A stretch of 64,000 nt of DNA from Dendrophyllia cribrosa (Eukaryota; Cnidaria; Anthozoa; Scleractinia; Dendrophylliidae). Both the position numbers and the translations under genes were made by a program. Shown piece after piece: positions 11,192-23,524 of the stretch (position 1 is its first letter; every line of letters starts with the position of its first letter). The notes under the pieces were generated by a model, which did not search any database, was not told the DNA's origin, and saw only the letters and a list, made by a program, of their open reading frames with translations. The stretch is taken from positions 847,866 through 911,865 of the forward strand of contig JAJLRJ010000011.1 in assembly GCA_024195265.1 (NCBI GenBank), read 5' to 3'.

Positions 11192-11817
11192 GTTAACAAA
11201 GTCTCGGACATATTGCATAAGCACTAAAAATACCTGTCATTTTTCACTGAATCAAGATCGATTTTTGGACGAAATATATCGTGGAGAATGCTCAAAGTAG
11301 CATTTCCGAGCCTCTAGCCTCTAGCCAGAGGCTCGCGCCTTCGGCGCTCCTATTTTATACCCCGAATAAAATATCTCGGGCTTAAACGGAAAAAAGGTCT
11401 GGCTACGCCCCTGGGTTTGCTATTTCTGCTAGAATTATTGTGATATCTTTCTCTTAGTTTTGCCCAAGCATATACTGACTGTATGATTAATGGTACAGTT
11501 TTTACCTAAAAACATCTAAACCCCTTTTAGACACAACTGTTTAGAAAACCATTCTGCAATGCTTTAAAAAAGCCAACAACCCAGATTTGCCAGATATATT
11601 TATGATGTACCTGTGATCGACATGTCATTTCGTGATGCAACAGAGCAAGAATTTGCCCTGGTCCTGGTGTATATATTGTTATGTTCTTACATGTACGACA
11701 GCTAATTATTCTCAATAGTTACTGACAACTATTTCTTTTTGTTTGAAACAATTTTATTTGAACAATACATTGTTTATATTACTACATTGCAATATTATAC
11801 AAGACAACTATTGATGT

Positions 11818-11925
11818 CATGGCAAGTGCTTTACCTGGAGTATGTGCTTTACCTGGTGTGGAGTATGTGCTTTACCAAGTGCTTTACCTGGAGTATGGCA
11901 AGTGCTTTACCTGGAGTGGCTCATA
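11818..11925 (+). repeat. Short tandem repeat GTGCTTTACCTGGAGTAT
   Basis: Five imperfect copies of GTGCTTTACCTGGAGTAT with optional GGCAA spacers. No function inferred. Confidence 0.8.
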
Positions 11926-12109
11926 AACCTCCTGTGATGTTCTGTGAACAGAATTTGCATTTCCAAGCATCTCCATTATGTAAAGCTGCACTTTGGTGTC
12001 CGATTTCCTGCAGTACTTATCTTATAGTGTATCCAACCATCTTTCCATGTTTGCAAATGCCTATTGATCCGCGGAATAAACACAAAATGCAAACAGTTCA
12101 AGCGAATTT

Positions 12110-12452
12110 CGTCAGCGGGTTGAAGCATCCCGCAATCCTCCAAGTGGTGAAAGAGTAAGTGCTGGTCACTCCTTCATAGACATCATGCCACAAACGCTCA
12201 ATCCTTTGATTGTGAACGCTCCGTCCCCAAATCATATTCCCACGTCCTGGACCTCGCAAAGGATGCTAGAGCATAAACATTGAAACTCCCACATTTTCTC
12301 CCCCTCTATCCGACCTCACACGAGAAGGAAGACCATACTCTCTGACAGCAGCTTGGAATATTAGGATAAAACAGTGTCGGCGTGATTGTTATTTGAGCAG
12401 CACAGAAATACTGGTATTCTTGTATGCCGGCCCATCACATCCTCCATGTACG
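12110..12452 (-). pseudogene. Integrase-like (DDE) transposon gene fragment
   Basis: On the minus strand [20 protein letters not shown] leads to a frame break near 12362. A second frame then reads [30 protein letters not shown], a TAG stop, HPLRGPGRG and GRSVHNQRIERLWHDVYEGV. The DRGGEN and NQRIERLW motifs match the integrase-core proteins found in many copies in cnidarian and fish genomes (family knowledge). One stop plus one frameshift make this a pseudogene. Both ends are lost. Confidence 0.75.
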
Positions 12453-12464
12453 GCACAACAAAGT

Positions 12465-12605
12465 ATATCTTGAAATTGGAAGAAACCATCGCCAAAAGTG
12501 ATGAACGCAAAGAAATATGAACTAAAAACACAAAATAATGACTAAAAAATCTCAAAATTCCACCAGAATGAAAAGTTAATTTGATTTCTTGATCACCTGT
12601 CAGAA
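12465..12605. repeat. Dispersed repeat, copy 1
   Basis: About 130 bp shared with 27545-27670 in the same orientation, including TTGAAATTGGAAGAA, ACCATCGCCAAAAGTGAT and GCAAAGAAATATGAACTAAA. Family not recognised. Confidence 0.7.
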
Positions 12606-12869
12606 ATTAAAATTGATAAACTGTGCATGTGATCCACTTCCAAGGAGATCCGGAAACAAAGTTACCGCAAAATTAATAGTAGTTTTTTATAGTGGTCCAA
12701 TGCCAGTTCCTTTTTTTTTTAAATTTGTGACAAAACCAACAACAGTTCAGAGTTGTACCATGTGCAAACGCCAGGTCCCTACTACAACCACAGCTACTTT
12801 AAATCCCGCTCGGCGTTTATATCGCAAACTTAGGAAATGTTACGAACATGAATTATTACAAATCTTTAG

Positions 12870-14810
12870 ATGATTAAACTCGTTGATGGAAATCGTGTAC
12901 GAGCGACGCTTCACGACTCCAGACAACTTGAACGCAGTCATTCAGGTGTGTCTGGTATTTGTCGCTTCCGTCACAGTTTTAACATTTGCGTATGTAGTTA
13001 ACCTGAGCGTGCCAAGGTAGACGTTAGAACCATGTTATTAAATTTTGAACAACACCAGGAAAAAAGCACCGCTCAGTAGCTTTCATTTGAATAGACATAC
13101 ATACATTGAGTTCCACCGTTTTTTTACTATGATAATATTTTCCTCGTTGATTTTGTCTATTGTTTTTTTTTTATCGCAGACGCGAACTACAGTCATAAGA
13201 TACGTGTGTTAGAATATACATGTTGCCCTGCAAAAGGTTCTACGATATACACTCCCTGCACTGAGGCAAGAGACATGAGGTCCACTAGCCTGCGAAGCGC
13301 TAAAGGACTGCTAAATTCGCAGGCTAGAAGTCCACAATCCACACGATGCCTTATTTCACGTTTTTGGAATCATTAGAAATCGTGTACTGGCAGAGTTTCA
13401 AGTCCTGCAGTACCAGTTTAAACGAGAGTTGATTGAATTATTTTTGACGCTTAAAATTTGGCCCGCTGTCAAGAACCTTGTTGAAATGTTGCTTATGTTA
13501 AGCCGGATTCTAAAATTGTTTTGTTTCGTGACTGTAATTAAACGTTCGCTCCTGACCTTTGAACTATCTCACGTCATTTGTGTATAAAACGTTTGAGTCT
13601 GCATGAAAAACCAGAAATAGCCTCCTTCGCAGACGTCCGTAGGGCTCGTCACGCAATCTTTCCTCCCCTCGTGGGGGAGGAAAGCGTATTAAAAGAGATA
13701 GGCCCAGGTCAAACACGACTCCCGCTATTCGCAAAATGTATCAAATCCTTTAAAATTAAGCTCTCCTGAGTAGGCTTCTACGCGGGATCTGAGAGATTTG
13801 TCGCATTAGATCACAATTTGGATGTGACAAGTTACAGTTATCTGCTTTGCTCTACGATATCGATCTTTATAGAAAAAAATATATTAGTCACCTGACGAAT
13901 TTCATACGGATTTCGCTTTCTATCAGTTTCATGCTGTCCAGAGACTGGTTATGCCTTTGTTTTTGGGTGATCTTGCCTTTGCGCGATATTTTTTCTTTTA
14001 GCTGTGACGTGTTGCTGCAGAAACACTTATGTTTATCTTTTGCTAAAGGAAACAAGGCTTCAAGTTGGGCTTTCGTAGTTACAGGACATGTTTTCCAAAC
14101 CCCTCCCCCCACTGAGAAGTGAAATGGTCGGTCCCTATTAAAAGCGATTTGATTTTGTGGAATGTAATTTCTCGCGGTGAGCGACCGCCTAGCTTGACTT
14201 CATGAATTTGGGTGGTCGCTAGCTTGCCCCCTAAGAAGTGCCAAGGCAAAAGTTTGATAAAGCGAAAATCAGTCCACTTGAGATAAGATTTTATCTAGAG
14301 CAGCTTTTACCCGTAAACGTCCAAATCCCCTTGCCATCAGCTCCTTTAATCTCACTCCAACTGACACAGTTACAATAGAACAATAGTTTTTATTTATCTG
14401 CATCTCCGGACTTATTTTAAATCATACAAAGATTTAGTTTCCAATTGGAAATACGTTATAACTTTGTCTACAATAGACTACACGCTGACTAGAGAATTTC
14501 TCAACAAATAACATGGTACTTAAATATTGATCACGACCAGCGTGCTTATGATTACAACATTCCTCGTAAAACATTCAGGTTATGAAAAAGAGGCAATTTT
14601 ATCTTTCAAGAAATGTATGAAGCAATTACTGCCTTAAAATCAAGAGTCGGGTAACAACGATGTCAAATGATTCCTCCACCAGAGTTTATAGCATACTTTA
14701 TTGCTTCCCCAGTGATCTATGATTAATATTTTTCGAATAATTTGTGACTACGCATTCAACTTTAAAGTTGTGTTGGGGTATTTCAAGCATTTCTACTTTT
14801 CAATAGAATC
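12870..14810. other. Gene-free stretch
   Basis: Holds a remnant satellite unit at about 13045-13110 (CTCAGTAGCTTTCATTTGAA), a small hairpin TAGCCTGCGAA/TTCGCAGGCTA at 13286-13326 and no supported gene. Confidence 0.45.
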
Positions 14811-14815
14811 CCCGT

Positions 14816-14908
14816 CATTTTCTTTTCTTCCCTTCTTTTTTCTTTCTTTCTTTTTTTCTCTTTCTTTCTTTCTTCCTTCCTTCCTTTGTTTCTTTCTTTC
14901 TTTCATTC
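14816..14908 (+). repeat. Pyrimidine (TTTC)n microsatellite
   Basis: Imperfect TTTC/TTCC tract of about 90 bp. Open frames on either strand here are low-complexity artefacts. Confidence 0.9.
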
Positions 14909-15854
14909 GATTGTAAGAGGGTTGTACAATATTATCACAAGTGATGGAAGTAATAAAAGGCAAGTTGCCAGTTGTCATGCGAACTGTCTGCGTTTTGAAC
15001 ACATTCAAGCTGATTTTGATTTACAATTAAGTTCATACTTAAATATAAATTTGTTTGTTAAATAACAGCAACGTTCCTAAATACGGTTTCTCTTGTGTTT
15101 AACTGTTGAATCAGAGGATTTTTGTCAATAAAACTGCCAAAAAAATAAAGAGAACTCTATCAAGTTATTCTACACGGAAAGGGAAAATGAAGTTTTCGGA
15201 AGCCTAGCAAAAAACTACGGTAACCTTACTTATATTAAGCATTAAAACTAATCGGTTAGCAGTTCTTTTGGCGAAATATAAACCCTTAGGATCCAACGAT
15301 GAGCCTTTTAAAAAATATTTATTAAATATATGAGCCCATTAATAGCTGAGCGATCTTGCAGCGCCTAAACATAACTTTATAAAGGTAGAGGCGCGAGATA
15401 CTTTGCACATCAACGGAATGTCACGATGCTTAAGAGGTGACCCCATATTAGACCAAGATATATGATTTTACACACCTTATTGGTGTGTCTCCTGAAACCT
15501 TTGCTTTCGATACGCCAGGTCTTAAATGACAGAGTGACAATGTGGAAGAACGTTTCTTGTTTAAGGAAACAACACAACGCCTGAGAGCAGGCCTCTGAGG
15601 CCTCTGAGGCTTTGAACTACAGATCTGCGAATCTGAAGTTGAACGTACTTACCACTATGCCACCACGCCTTCACAAGGTATCTGACATCTAACTTAATTA
15701 ATTTTATAATGAATTTATGCCTCCGCGGTTCATGAAATCGGAGTACAAAAATTATAAATATCCATAGCCATCCTAACTTTCCCCAAGCTCGTTGCATTGC
15801 ATGATAAAAACGAATAAATCGAATAGAGATAGCTGCGACTATTGACCAGATTAT

Positions 15855-16145
15855 TTAGATTGTTAGTGCCTGACTTTTGGTCAGGTACCATAAATGCAGG
15901 ATGCAGCCAGTATATGAGAGAATATTTGCCATTGAAGTGAACCCATGAACCATGCAGAACCGATGGGTCATTTCCACGTAAGTTTCATCCAGCTTGAAGG
16001 CCTTATCCTGGATGGGCCCTACAGCGTCACCATATCCGTGCTCCTTCTCATAAGTGTACCTTTCGGTCATCAGAGCAGTGACTTTAGGTTCCAGGTACAA
16101 TGCATTGATCAAGGTCGCTAGCATCGAGACAGCGAGCCCGGACAC
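15855..16145 (-). CDS. TMEM205: TMEM205 exon 3 with stop
   Basis: Acceptor TTTTCCCCAG. Encodes SGLAVSMLATLINALYLEP through the C-terminal membrane segment and ends SQALTI then TAA. No clear AATAAA was seen close downstream. Confidence 0.9.
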   Translation of the reverse strand: MSGLAVSMLATLINALYLEPKVTALMTERYTYEKEHGYGDAVGPIQDKAFKLDETYVEMTHRFCMVHGFTSMANILSYTGCILHLWYLTKSQALTI

Positions 16146-19100
16146 CTGGGGAAAATAACGTGAAGCAATATTGTAGTTTAGTTTATAAAACAAGAGCGAG
16201 CATCATTCATCCTTGTCAGGAGCTAATAAACTCCTGTCCTTTTCTGTGATATCATACAAGATAAAAGTAGGAGAAAAACTAAAACGCAAGACAGTCAGAA
16301 GGACAGAAAGGAGGCGATAGCGACTTTACTAAGAAGGGAAAGGTGGTATAACACGAAGTTTCACTTAATTTAACCGACCAGTATTTTATAATAGCAGTTG
16401 GAGAAACTTGCTAAAGAAGAGCAAATGTACGCATGCACATTTGACAACAGTTCCTCGATCCTCGAGTAATCTCGTTCCAGAGCGGCTACTTGTTTGTGTG
16501 ATCGTTAACGTTGGACAAAAACGAGCGTGCGTCAGGAATGTACGTGTATTTTGGGGTTTTGTGAATATCAAACTGATTCAATCTCTTCTCCTTGACTCGC
16601 TCCAGTTCTTTAAAGACATTCAAGAGCAGACAGTGTTATCTAATGGACAGATCTCTAGCTAGCAAATAGCAAATAAAATGTATTGGTTGCGATACTTTTA
16701 CTGATACGACTAAATATTTACATCCGTGCCATCTTGAATTCAGAGAACGCCCTGGGGGTGAGTTGATTTCAGCAAAAAGGAAAATAAAAGCTTAAAATAA
16801 GAGCTTTTCAAACGAGTGTCGTAAAGCCAAAACCAAAGTAATTACTCTGACCAATCACAAAGACGCAGACAATCTAATGATCCAATCAGAACTCAAAGCA
16901 AATACAGGTAGCCGGCGCCAAGCGCGGGAAAACGCGTGCGAGCAAGTCACAATTGGTTTTGGTTTTACTTCTGATTGGTTGAGAAAGTGGCGCGAAATTT
17001 TTTTAGCCAATCACAAAGGGTAGAAATACAAAAGGAAAGCAATCACGGAATTACTTTCAGCACTCAATTTAAAATCGCTCTGTTACACGGAAGGTTGCCA
17101 GGTATTTTGTTGTTGTTTACCTGTATTTTTTCACTTCCGTTCCACAGCTGCACGGGATGCATAAGGTAATACGTTGCCAAGGCGACGGAGGATAAGCATG
17201 AGCCCACAGCGAAGTATACAGGAAACAGTTTGCTTTGTAGAAGACCAAAGTTGTGTCTTGTCAGGGTGAAGTACATTTTGTAACCTAAAAGGCAAACCAC
17301 ATGCAAAGACTTCTTAGTTCCGGTCGCTCCTATAAGAACTAAAACGCAACCACGACGCGAACGCTTAAGTTTAATTTAACTTTAATTGTATTTTAATACT
17401 AATTTGGCAAAGGAAAGGACAGCGGTCGCCAAGTCCTTGTCTGATAAATTAGCTACCGTACACTGTTAAGCTAAAATTAACAATTATGAAATAACAAAAA
17501 CGAAAACGCGGAAAAACAATGTTAATTATAGAAAAGGGGAGGCAATCATTGACATGATAGAGCTTTAGACGCTTCTAATTAAAAGGCAAGGCATTCTGGG
17601 AAAATTAACGGTCCACAATTTTGCAGGGAACGGCAAAGAAATGTACCAAAATGTAAAACGCACGTGCAGAGGCATTGTTTTCGCTCATTACTATGACCTA
17701 TTGTTTTGTGCCGTTCTCGCTATCGTCGCCGTCGTGGTAGCTTATTAGGCTATGTCTACACTATACCGGATAGCTTATCATGTCGACATGAAAAATACTC
17801 CGGCCTGGTGTGAACAGAAACGACCCAGAACTGGATATTTACTTCTTTTTCAGTGGGTTTCAATTCTCGCTCCTAGTTGTTGACTTCTGCTACGGTTCGG
17901 CTCGATTGCCTGTTCACACTGCCCCAGAGAGTGGCACAAGAATCTATCCGATATGTAACGATTCACTTTCACGAGCGCCGCGTCGCAGCGGCGCTCCGGA
18001 ACAAAAATCGTTCCGAAACTAGCGTTTCATGTGTGAACGAAAGGCCTATCCGGTATGATTTTCGTGCCGGCGCAAGAGCTATCCGGTATAGTGTAGACAT
18101 AGCCTTAATCTCCCTATGCCGTTCCTATTCAGCATGAACTCACGGGATCATCGAAAAACAGGCGATAGTCTATTAAGGCTAACACTTCCTTAAGTTTTAT
18201 AGTTAAGTATAATTCATGACTGATGTACTGATCAACTGAAATACGTTTTGATAACACCGAGTGTGCGTAACGTCAACATAAAGTGCTTTGAAAGTTTGAA
18301 GGCCTCCTAGCTTGATGTAAAAAAAACATTTTGACCGCCGAGTTTGATGGGTATTTCCGTTGCTTTTTTGTGGGATTTCTCTTGAATGCGTTTTGACAGA
18401 ACGCTGATACAATACATGTTACAGTGGTCATTGCGAAAAGTAAAACTTGTTTTAAGAACGGGTTGGTTTTTCATTAGATCACGTAATTTCTCGTGCAACA
18501 TTTTAGCCTACGCAATTTAAGAAGAAAAGAAACACAATATAGAAATGAAATATTTCAACACGCAAAGGCAATTATTGAGAATTCATGTTCCATTACACGT
18601 GTTTCAGTAGAGGTATCGAGGTGAAGAAGGAAAGATCGAATTTCGTGTCTGTTAATTTCGCAGTTTAATACCTCTTGTCATGTCTTGTGCGCGTCCCCGA
18701 GTTTTGCAATTGCTGTTATGTCTGTTATGGCCATCATAGATGAAATCTTAGAGCATGACTGATGAAAATGAAAATAAGAGCTGCTGATTGAGCGGCATTT
18801 TCCTGAAATCTAAGTCGGGTGGTTCTCACTTTTGAGTCTGTGCCGATTTTGTCTCGGTGAAAAAGCTATTCGGAAAGCCTCAATCATAATTAGACTACAA
18901 ACAAGAATTTTCTTCAGAAATGTCGCAAAAAATGTAATACCTTTTGTTTTCGGAACTAGGGATAAAAAAGGCCGTGTTTGGTACGACATATCGGCCAGCT
19001 AGAATTTTCGGAAAAGAGAAACCGGCTACTAATTTCTGCCGCTGACAGGGGCACTGATATTCAGCTATGAGAACCAAAAAGGCGACGCTGTATTAACTTT

Positions 19101-20976
19101 CTTATAGTTTCCTCTAAAGGCACTAAATTTATATGGAAAAACAGTACCACGCCATTCAAAAGTTTTCGTAAACATTCGTCATTGGGTGTGTAAATCAACT
19201 CCTAACGAGTGAGGGCAACTGAAAGCGGCAAGTGAGCACGACCGTCCTATTTATAAGCTGAAAACTGGTTAAAAATGTTTACATACCACATAGAAAGGTA
19301 TTTTTCAACAGCAAAGCAAGCGATAAGATTTTAGACTGTTGTAAATATTGTTGATTGTGTCTTGTAGTCGCGCAGAAGCCCATAAACGAAACACCGTTAT
19401 ATTTGCCTTTTCTGGCAAACGAAACGAGTTGTTTAAATATTTAATTAAATTGTTCCCGACATCAAAGCCTCTTTGTTGCTTCCAATCAATGTACTGTGGA
19501 ACAAATTCAACAAAGTTCTTTTGTTTTTCAACGTATTGATTTACTCGACTGTCACCAAAGCACACGACCTTGAGATAACTTGAAAACGCGACTGTTTGCT
19601 AAGATTAATACCATAGTATTTGACGTTTTTTTCATACATCGAAAAAATGATATGATGTTTGTTATTTGACACAGAATAAACATTATTCTCCAAAGGCAGT
19701 TTTGAATGATTAAACACTTTTGATTTTCGATAAGAAAGGATTTTAATAAGCCTACTTTAACACTGCACGAAAAGCTATGCATGGGACAAAGTTTTGGACC
19801 CTTAGCAACTAAAATCCGCTCTTAAAAAGGGCGTGTTATAAACCAGTTGTACAAACATGACAACTTAACGGGTCTGGCTTTGTCAATGTTTTGTTTGTAT
19901 TATGAAATAAACAACGTTATCTTGTATCAGTCATCTTGGGTCAACAAAAAATGCAAACTTTGGACTATTGACTAATCGGACAGGACTGCTCTAGCTAGCG
20001 GGGTACTGTTTGGTAAAGCCATGAATAGGCAGGCTGTGACCATACTAACTATGCTGTGACCTAATTTTTAAATCTTGATTTCATTCAGTAATCGGCTTAT
20101 TTTACTGTTAGTCTCATGCAACATCTTGCAACTTGTAGTCTGGGCCTATTCTATTTTGATCGCTTTAAAAATTACCCAATCATGGCTTCATTTTCCGAAA
20201 TTCTACGAGTGTTTTGGATGCTGTGATATTCTCGCCGTTAATTGATATATTACACTAGCTGTCGAAAAACCTCTTTTGTTCCGGTTCCAAAGTACAAATG
20301 AAAAAAGAAAAACGCCAAACAAACTATTATGACTTTTATAAATTGGGGTTACTATCCGCCTAAAACTACAAATCGATTAAAATGGACGGGCATGCACACT
20401 TTAATTAGGATTTCATCTGTTGTGTCGGGCACAGCGAAATGAACCATTAATTTCATTGTCATTCGCGTTTTAACATTGGGAAGGAAATAGTTGCGAATGT
20501 TCGAATTTACCAAACTGAAAGATAACAAACAACATTGATATATTAACGATAAATATTGTAAGTTACACCCCACATCGCGTTCTGAAATGACATTTTTTTC
20601 GATCCAATATCTCAGACAAAAATTTATGATGGTAACGAATCTCGATTTTCTCGAGTTTTAAAAAGCAAATATAATTATTCATAATCCACTCACCAGCGAT
20701 AAATGTCACCCAAAACTGCATTCCAATCCATGTACCAAAGGAAAACAAGTGAAGCATTCGGAGAGCAGTCGTAAGCATTTCTCCTTTTTGGATCTCTTCT
20801 GAAATTCGTGATGACAAGCTGACTACGATGAACGCGATGAGAACCCCAAATAAATTTGCGCAAATTTTATAAGTCATTGTTGAATGTCTTGGTTTTGCTA
20901 CTTTACTTTGCCAAGCGGTCTCAGTTCTATATTGCCAACGTAGCGAAATTCGTTTGAGTGAATTTGGTAATTCCAT
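15855..20976 (-). CDS. TMEM205: TMEM205 (transmembrane protein 205), three exons
   Basis: Exons 20976-20694, 17284-17121 and 16145-15855 join to a 245-residue protein; lengths 283, 164 and 291 sum to 738. Junctions are canonical GT-AG and split one Gly codon (FIA-G-YKM) and then fall at phase 0 (KIQ-VSG). Family hallmarks: MLHLFSFGTWIGMQFWVTF, HNFGLLQSKLFPVYF, INALYLEPKVTALMTER and RFCMVHGFTSMANILSYTG. The protein should span the membrane four or more times (around residues 39-54, 74-96, 108-135, 150-170 and 222-240). Human TMEM205 is 189 residues, so the N terminus is extended here; Met34 is an alternative start. TMEM205 is a DUF4149 membrane protein of endomembranes, linked in human cells to cisplatin resistance; its basic role is unclear. 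Introns hold MITEs and repeats. Confidence 0.92.
16838..17045. repeat. CCAAT-rich dispersed repeat, copy 1
   Basis: The core GGCGCCAAGCGCGGGAAAAC, GCGTGCGAGCAAGTCAC and TTTTACTTCTGATTGGTT is repeated at 32918-33025. It lies in TMEM205 intron 2, about 75 bp from exon 2. Such GC-rich CCAAT elements can bring promoter-like motifs, but no activity is shown. Confidence 0.75.
17121..17284 (-). CDS. TMEM205: TMEM205 exon 2
   Basis: Acceptor TTTTAG, donor CAG/GTAAAC. Encodes YKMYFTLTRHNFGLLQSKLF, the most conserved block, and the next membrane segment. Confidence 0.9.
17748..18104. mobile_element. Harbinger-like MITE with TTA duplication
   Basis: Nearly perfect inverted ends GGCTATGTCTACACTATACC... 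and ...GGTATAGTGTAGACATAGCC bound 357 bp, with TTA at 17745-17747 and 18105-18107. A 3-bp TWA duplication is the PIF/Harbinger habit. No transposase; lies in TMEM205 intron 1. Confidence 0.85.
18110..20575. other. TMEM205 intron 1, remainder
   Basis: Mostly unassigned. The block 18830-19080 resembles 1340-1460 (for example CTAGAATTTTCGGAAA-type and AACTAGGGATAAAAAA-type phrases), suggesting an old dispersed repeat. No exon-like frame with splice sites was found. Confidence 0.4.
20694..20976 (-). CDS. TMEM205: TMEM205 exon 1
   Basis: Starts at ATG (20976) and ends before donor GTGAGT. Encodes residues 1-94: a hydrophilic N terminus, a hydrophobic segment ANLFGVLIAFIVVSL and the first family motif MLHLFSFGTWIGMQ. 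Confidence 0.88.
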
Positions 20977-21799
20977 CGCCTTTTATAGCTTAGGCAAAGC
21001 ATTACTCATCTGCGGTCGTGATGATTATCATGACGGGGCACTTAAGTGCATGTGTAACACAAACAAGCTGTTTTTATGTTGACAGGATCTGATGGGCTTT
21101 CATCGCCTTTATTTCACCTCAGTCTTGGTTTCCAATCGCTATTTTGCAGCGATTTTGTGGAAGTTGCATAAATGTTAACGAACCAGCAAGTTTCATATGC
21201 AATCTTCGATCTCCTTTACTATAAAAGCCGTTGAAATCATACCGTTAGCTAGCGGAAGACAGTATTAAATTTCAAGAAAAAAAAACAAATGTCAAAAATT
21301 GTTAAATCTGTTTATTGCATAAACTGGACTGTGATCTCCTGTTCTCCTCACGTGTTTTACGCGTCTACAGGTTCAGCACTAAACGAAATTATAGAATAAA
21401 ATTCCTGAGGTTTTACTGAACGTGTTGGATCTTATTGAAAAAATATTATTATAAGTAGTTTTTCTTCCTGAAAAAAGGCTTCCTAGATACTTACAGTACA
21501 GAGCATATAATAACCACATGAACGTAGAGGAAATACGCCCGTTACTGAGATAATATAGAGTTCACTTGCCTTAACCACTTGAATGTTATTGCTTCCAAAA
21601 AGTAAATTGCATCACGTATATATTCAAGCCTTGCATTTTTTAATATAGAGAGTCAGTCCAGAACAAATCTTTACTGATAACTAATCTCGATAAGTCGACT
21701 GAATCTCACTTCTCGCTCTATCGAGCCAAAAGTTTTTCCCGGTTTACTCCGGCTCTATGTAAAACAATTAAACCGTTTCCCTAATTGGGGGGTGGGGGG

Positions 21800-23515
21800 T
21801 GATCACATTGTTCAGCATAATAAACAGCACCACAGGAAAGTACTACTCAGTAGCTTTCGTTTGAATGGTTACACTTTAGGATTTCATCCACAGACTCAAA
21901 AGTTAGAGTCACTTTGTACAGCATAATAAACAGTTCCACAGGAAAGTACTGCTCAGAAGCTTTCATTTGAATGGTCACACTTTAGGATTTCATCCACAGA
22001 CTCAAAAGTTAGAACCACCTTGTACAGCATAATAAACAGCACCACAGGAAAGAACTGCTAAGTAGCTTTCATTTGAATGGTCACACTTTAGGATTTCATC
22101 CACAGACTCAAAAGTTAGAACCACTTTGTACAGCATAATAAACAGTACCACAGGAAAAGTACTGCTCAGTAGCTTTCGTTTGAATGGTTACACTTTAGGA
22201 TTTCATCCACAGACTCAAAAGTTAGAGCCACTTTGTACAGCATAATAAACAGTGCCACAGGAAAGTACTGCTCAGTAGCTTTCATTTGAATGGTCACACT
22301 TTAGGATTTCATCCACAGACTCAAAAGTTAGAACCACCTTGTACAGCAGAATAAACAGCACCACCGAAAAGTACTGCTCAGTAACTTTCATTTGAATGGT
22401 TACACTTTAGGATTTCATCCACAGACTCACTGAAAAGTTAGAAACACCTTGTACGGCATAATAAACAGCACTAAAGGAAAGTGCTGCTCCGTAGCTTTCA
22501 TTTTATTTATTTATTTATTTATTTATTTACTCAACTTTTATTATACAGATCTTAACATACTATACAAATTAAAGACAAATTAACAATTAAAATAAATGTA
22601 AAAATACAAGATCTGAATAATTAGGTCAGTTTATACAGAATACAAAGATTCCTTATAAAAATAAACTGCCTCAATGTAGCTCAAATAGTATAAAATATCA
22701 TGACAATATATTAATAATTAATTATAAAAATCTATCCTTATTTACTTTAAATTTATTAAGATAAAAATTATTAATACTGTTCTTAAATGATGAGAGATGT
22801 CCAATTGTTCTGATGTCTAGTGGTAGGCAATTCCACAGGTCTACAATACGATTAAAAAAAGAAAACTTAAAAACATTGGTTTTAAAAAGGCCCTTCACCA
22901 GCGTAACTTCACTATTTCTGATGTTATATTTGGGTGTCTTAAAATTTACAAATGATAAAACATTAAAATCTATATAACCTTTCAGGCATTTAAAGATAAA
23001 ACAAAGATCCAACATCTCTGAAATGGTCACACTTTAGGATTCCGTCCACAGACTCAAAAGTTAGAACCACCTTGTACAGCATGATAAACAGCACCACAGG
23101 AAAGTACTGCTCAGTAGCTTTCATTTGAATGGTCACACTTTAGGATTTCATCCTCAGACTCAAAAGTGGGTAGGTACTATTTAAATCAATATTTGTAATT
23201 TAATAAAGTGTTTTGTTGTTGTTGTTGTCAGAACCACCTCAGTGTACAGCATAATAAACAGTACCACAGGAAAGTACTGCTCAATACTGAGCTTTCATTT
23301 GAATGATTACACTTTAGGATTTCATCCACAGACTCAAAGGTCACACTTTAGGATTTCCTCCACAGACTCAAAAGTTAGAACCACCTTCGGTACAGCATAA
23401 TAAACAGCACCACAGAAAAGTACTGCTCAGTAGCTTTCATATGAATGGTCACACTTTAGGATTTCATCCACAGACTCAAAAGTTAGAACCACCTTGTACA
23501 GAGGGTGGCACAAAA
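21800..23515 (-). repeat. 106-bp satellite array, about 11 units, interrupted
   Basis: Units read on the plus strand as GTACAGCATAATAAACAGC, ACCACAGGAAAGTACTGCTC, AGTAGCTTTCATTTGAATGG, TCACACTTTAGGATTTCATC and CACAGACTCAAAAGTTAGAA. They share a core with the 88-bp units at 1-300 in opposite orientation. A LINE 3' end (22497-23022) splits the array after about seven units. Further units run 23030-23165 and 23225-23510. Confidence 0.9.
22497..23022 (-). mobile_element. LINE retrotransposon 3' end inserted in the satellite
   Basis: On the minus strand, the last ~100 codons end at 22722 with NRIVDLWNCLPLDIRT and HLSSFKNSINNFYL, the typical C-terminal tail of LINE reverse-transcriptase proteins. 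A 3' UTR follows and ends in a (TAAA)n tail (plus strand TTTA repeats at 22501-22530). The 5' part was never inserted or is lost. Family within LINEs is not resolved. Confidence 0.75.
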
Positions 23516-23524
23516 AGAAACGTT

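Larger units (their letters stand above)
9225..11413 (+). mobile_element. Decayed hAT-like transposon with 5-bp duplication GGTTT
   Basis: Left end CAGGCGCGTAGCCAGC and right end CTGGCTACGCCCCTG are inverted repeats, and GGTTT occurs at 9220-9224 and 11414-11418. It holds a broken transposase (9429-10157), a nested MITE (10232-10540) and a foldback repeat (10876-11191). The MITEs at 39088-39253 and 57644-57815 use the same ends, so this family probably supplied their transposase. Confidence 0.8.

Noticed and set aside
14719..15008. Lys/Glu-rich and Phe/Ser-rich frames
   Set aside because: Translations of the (TTTC)n tract.
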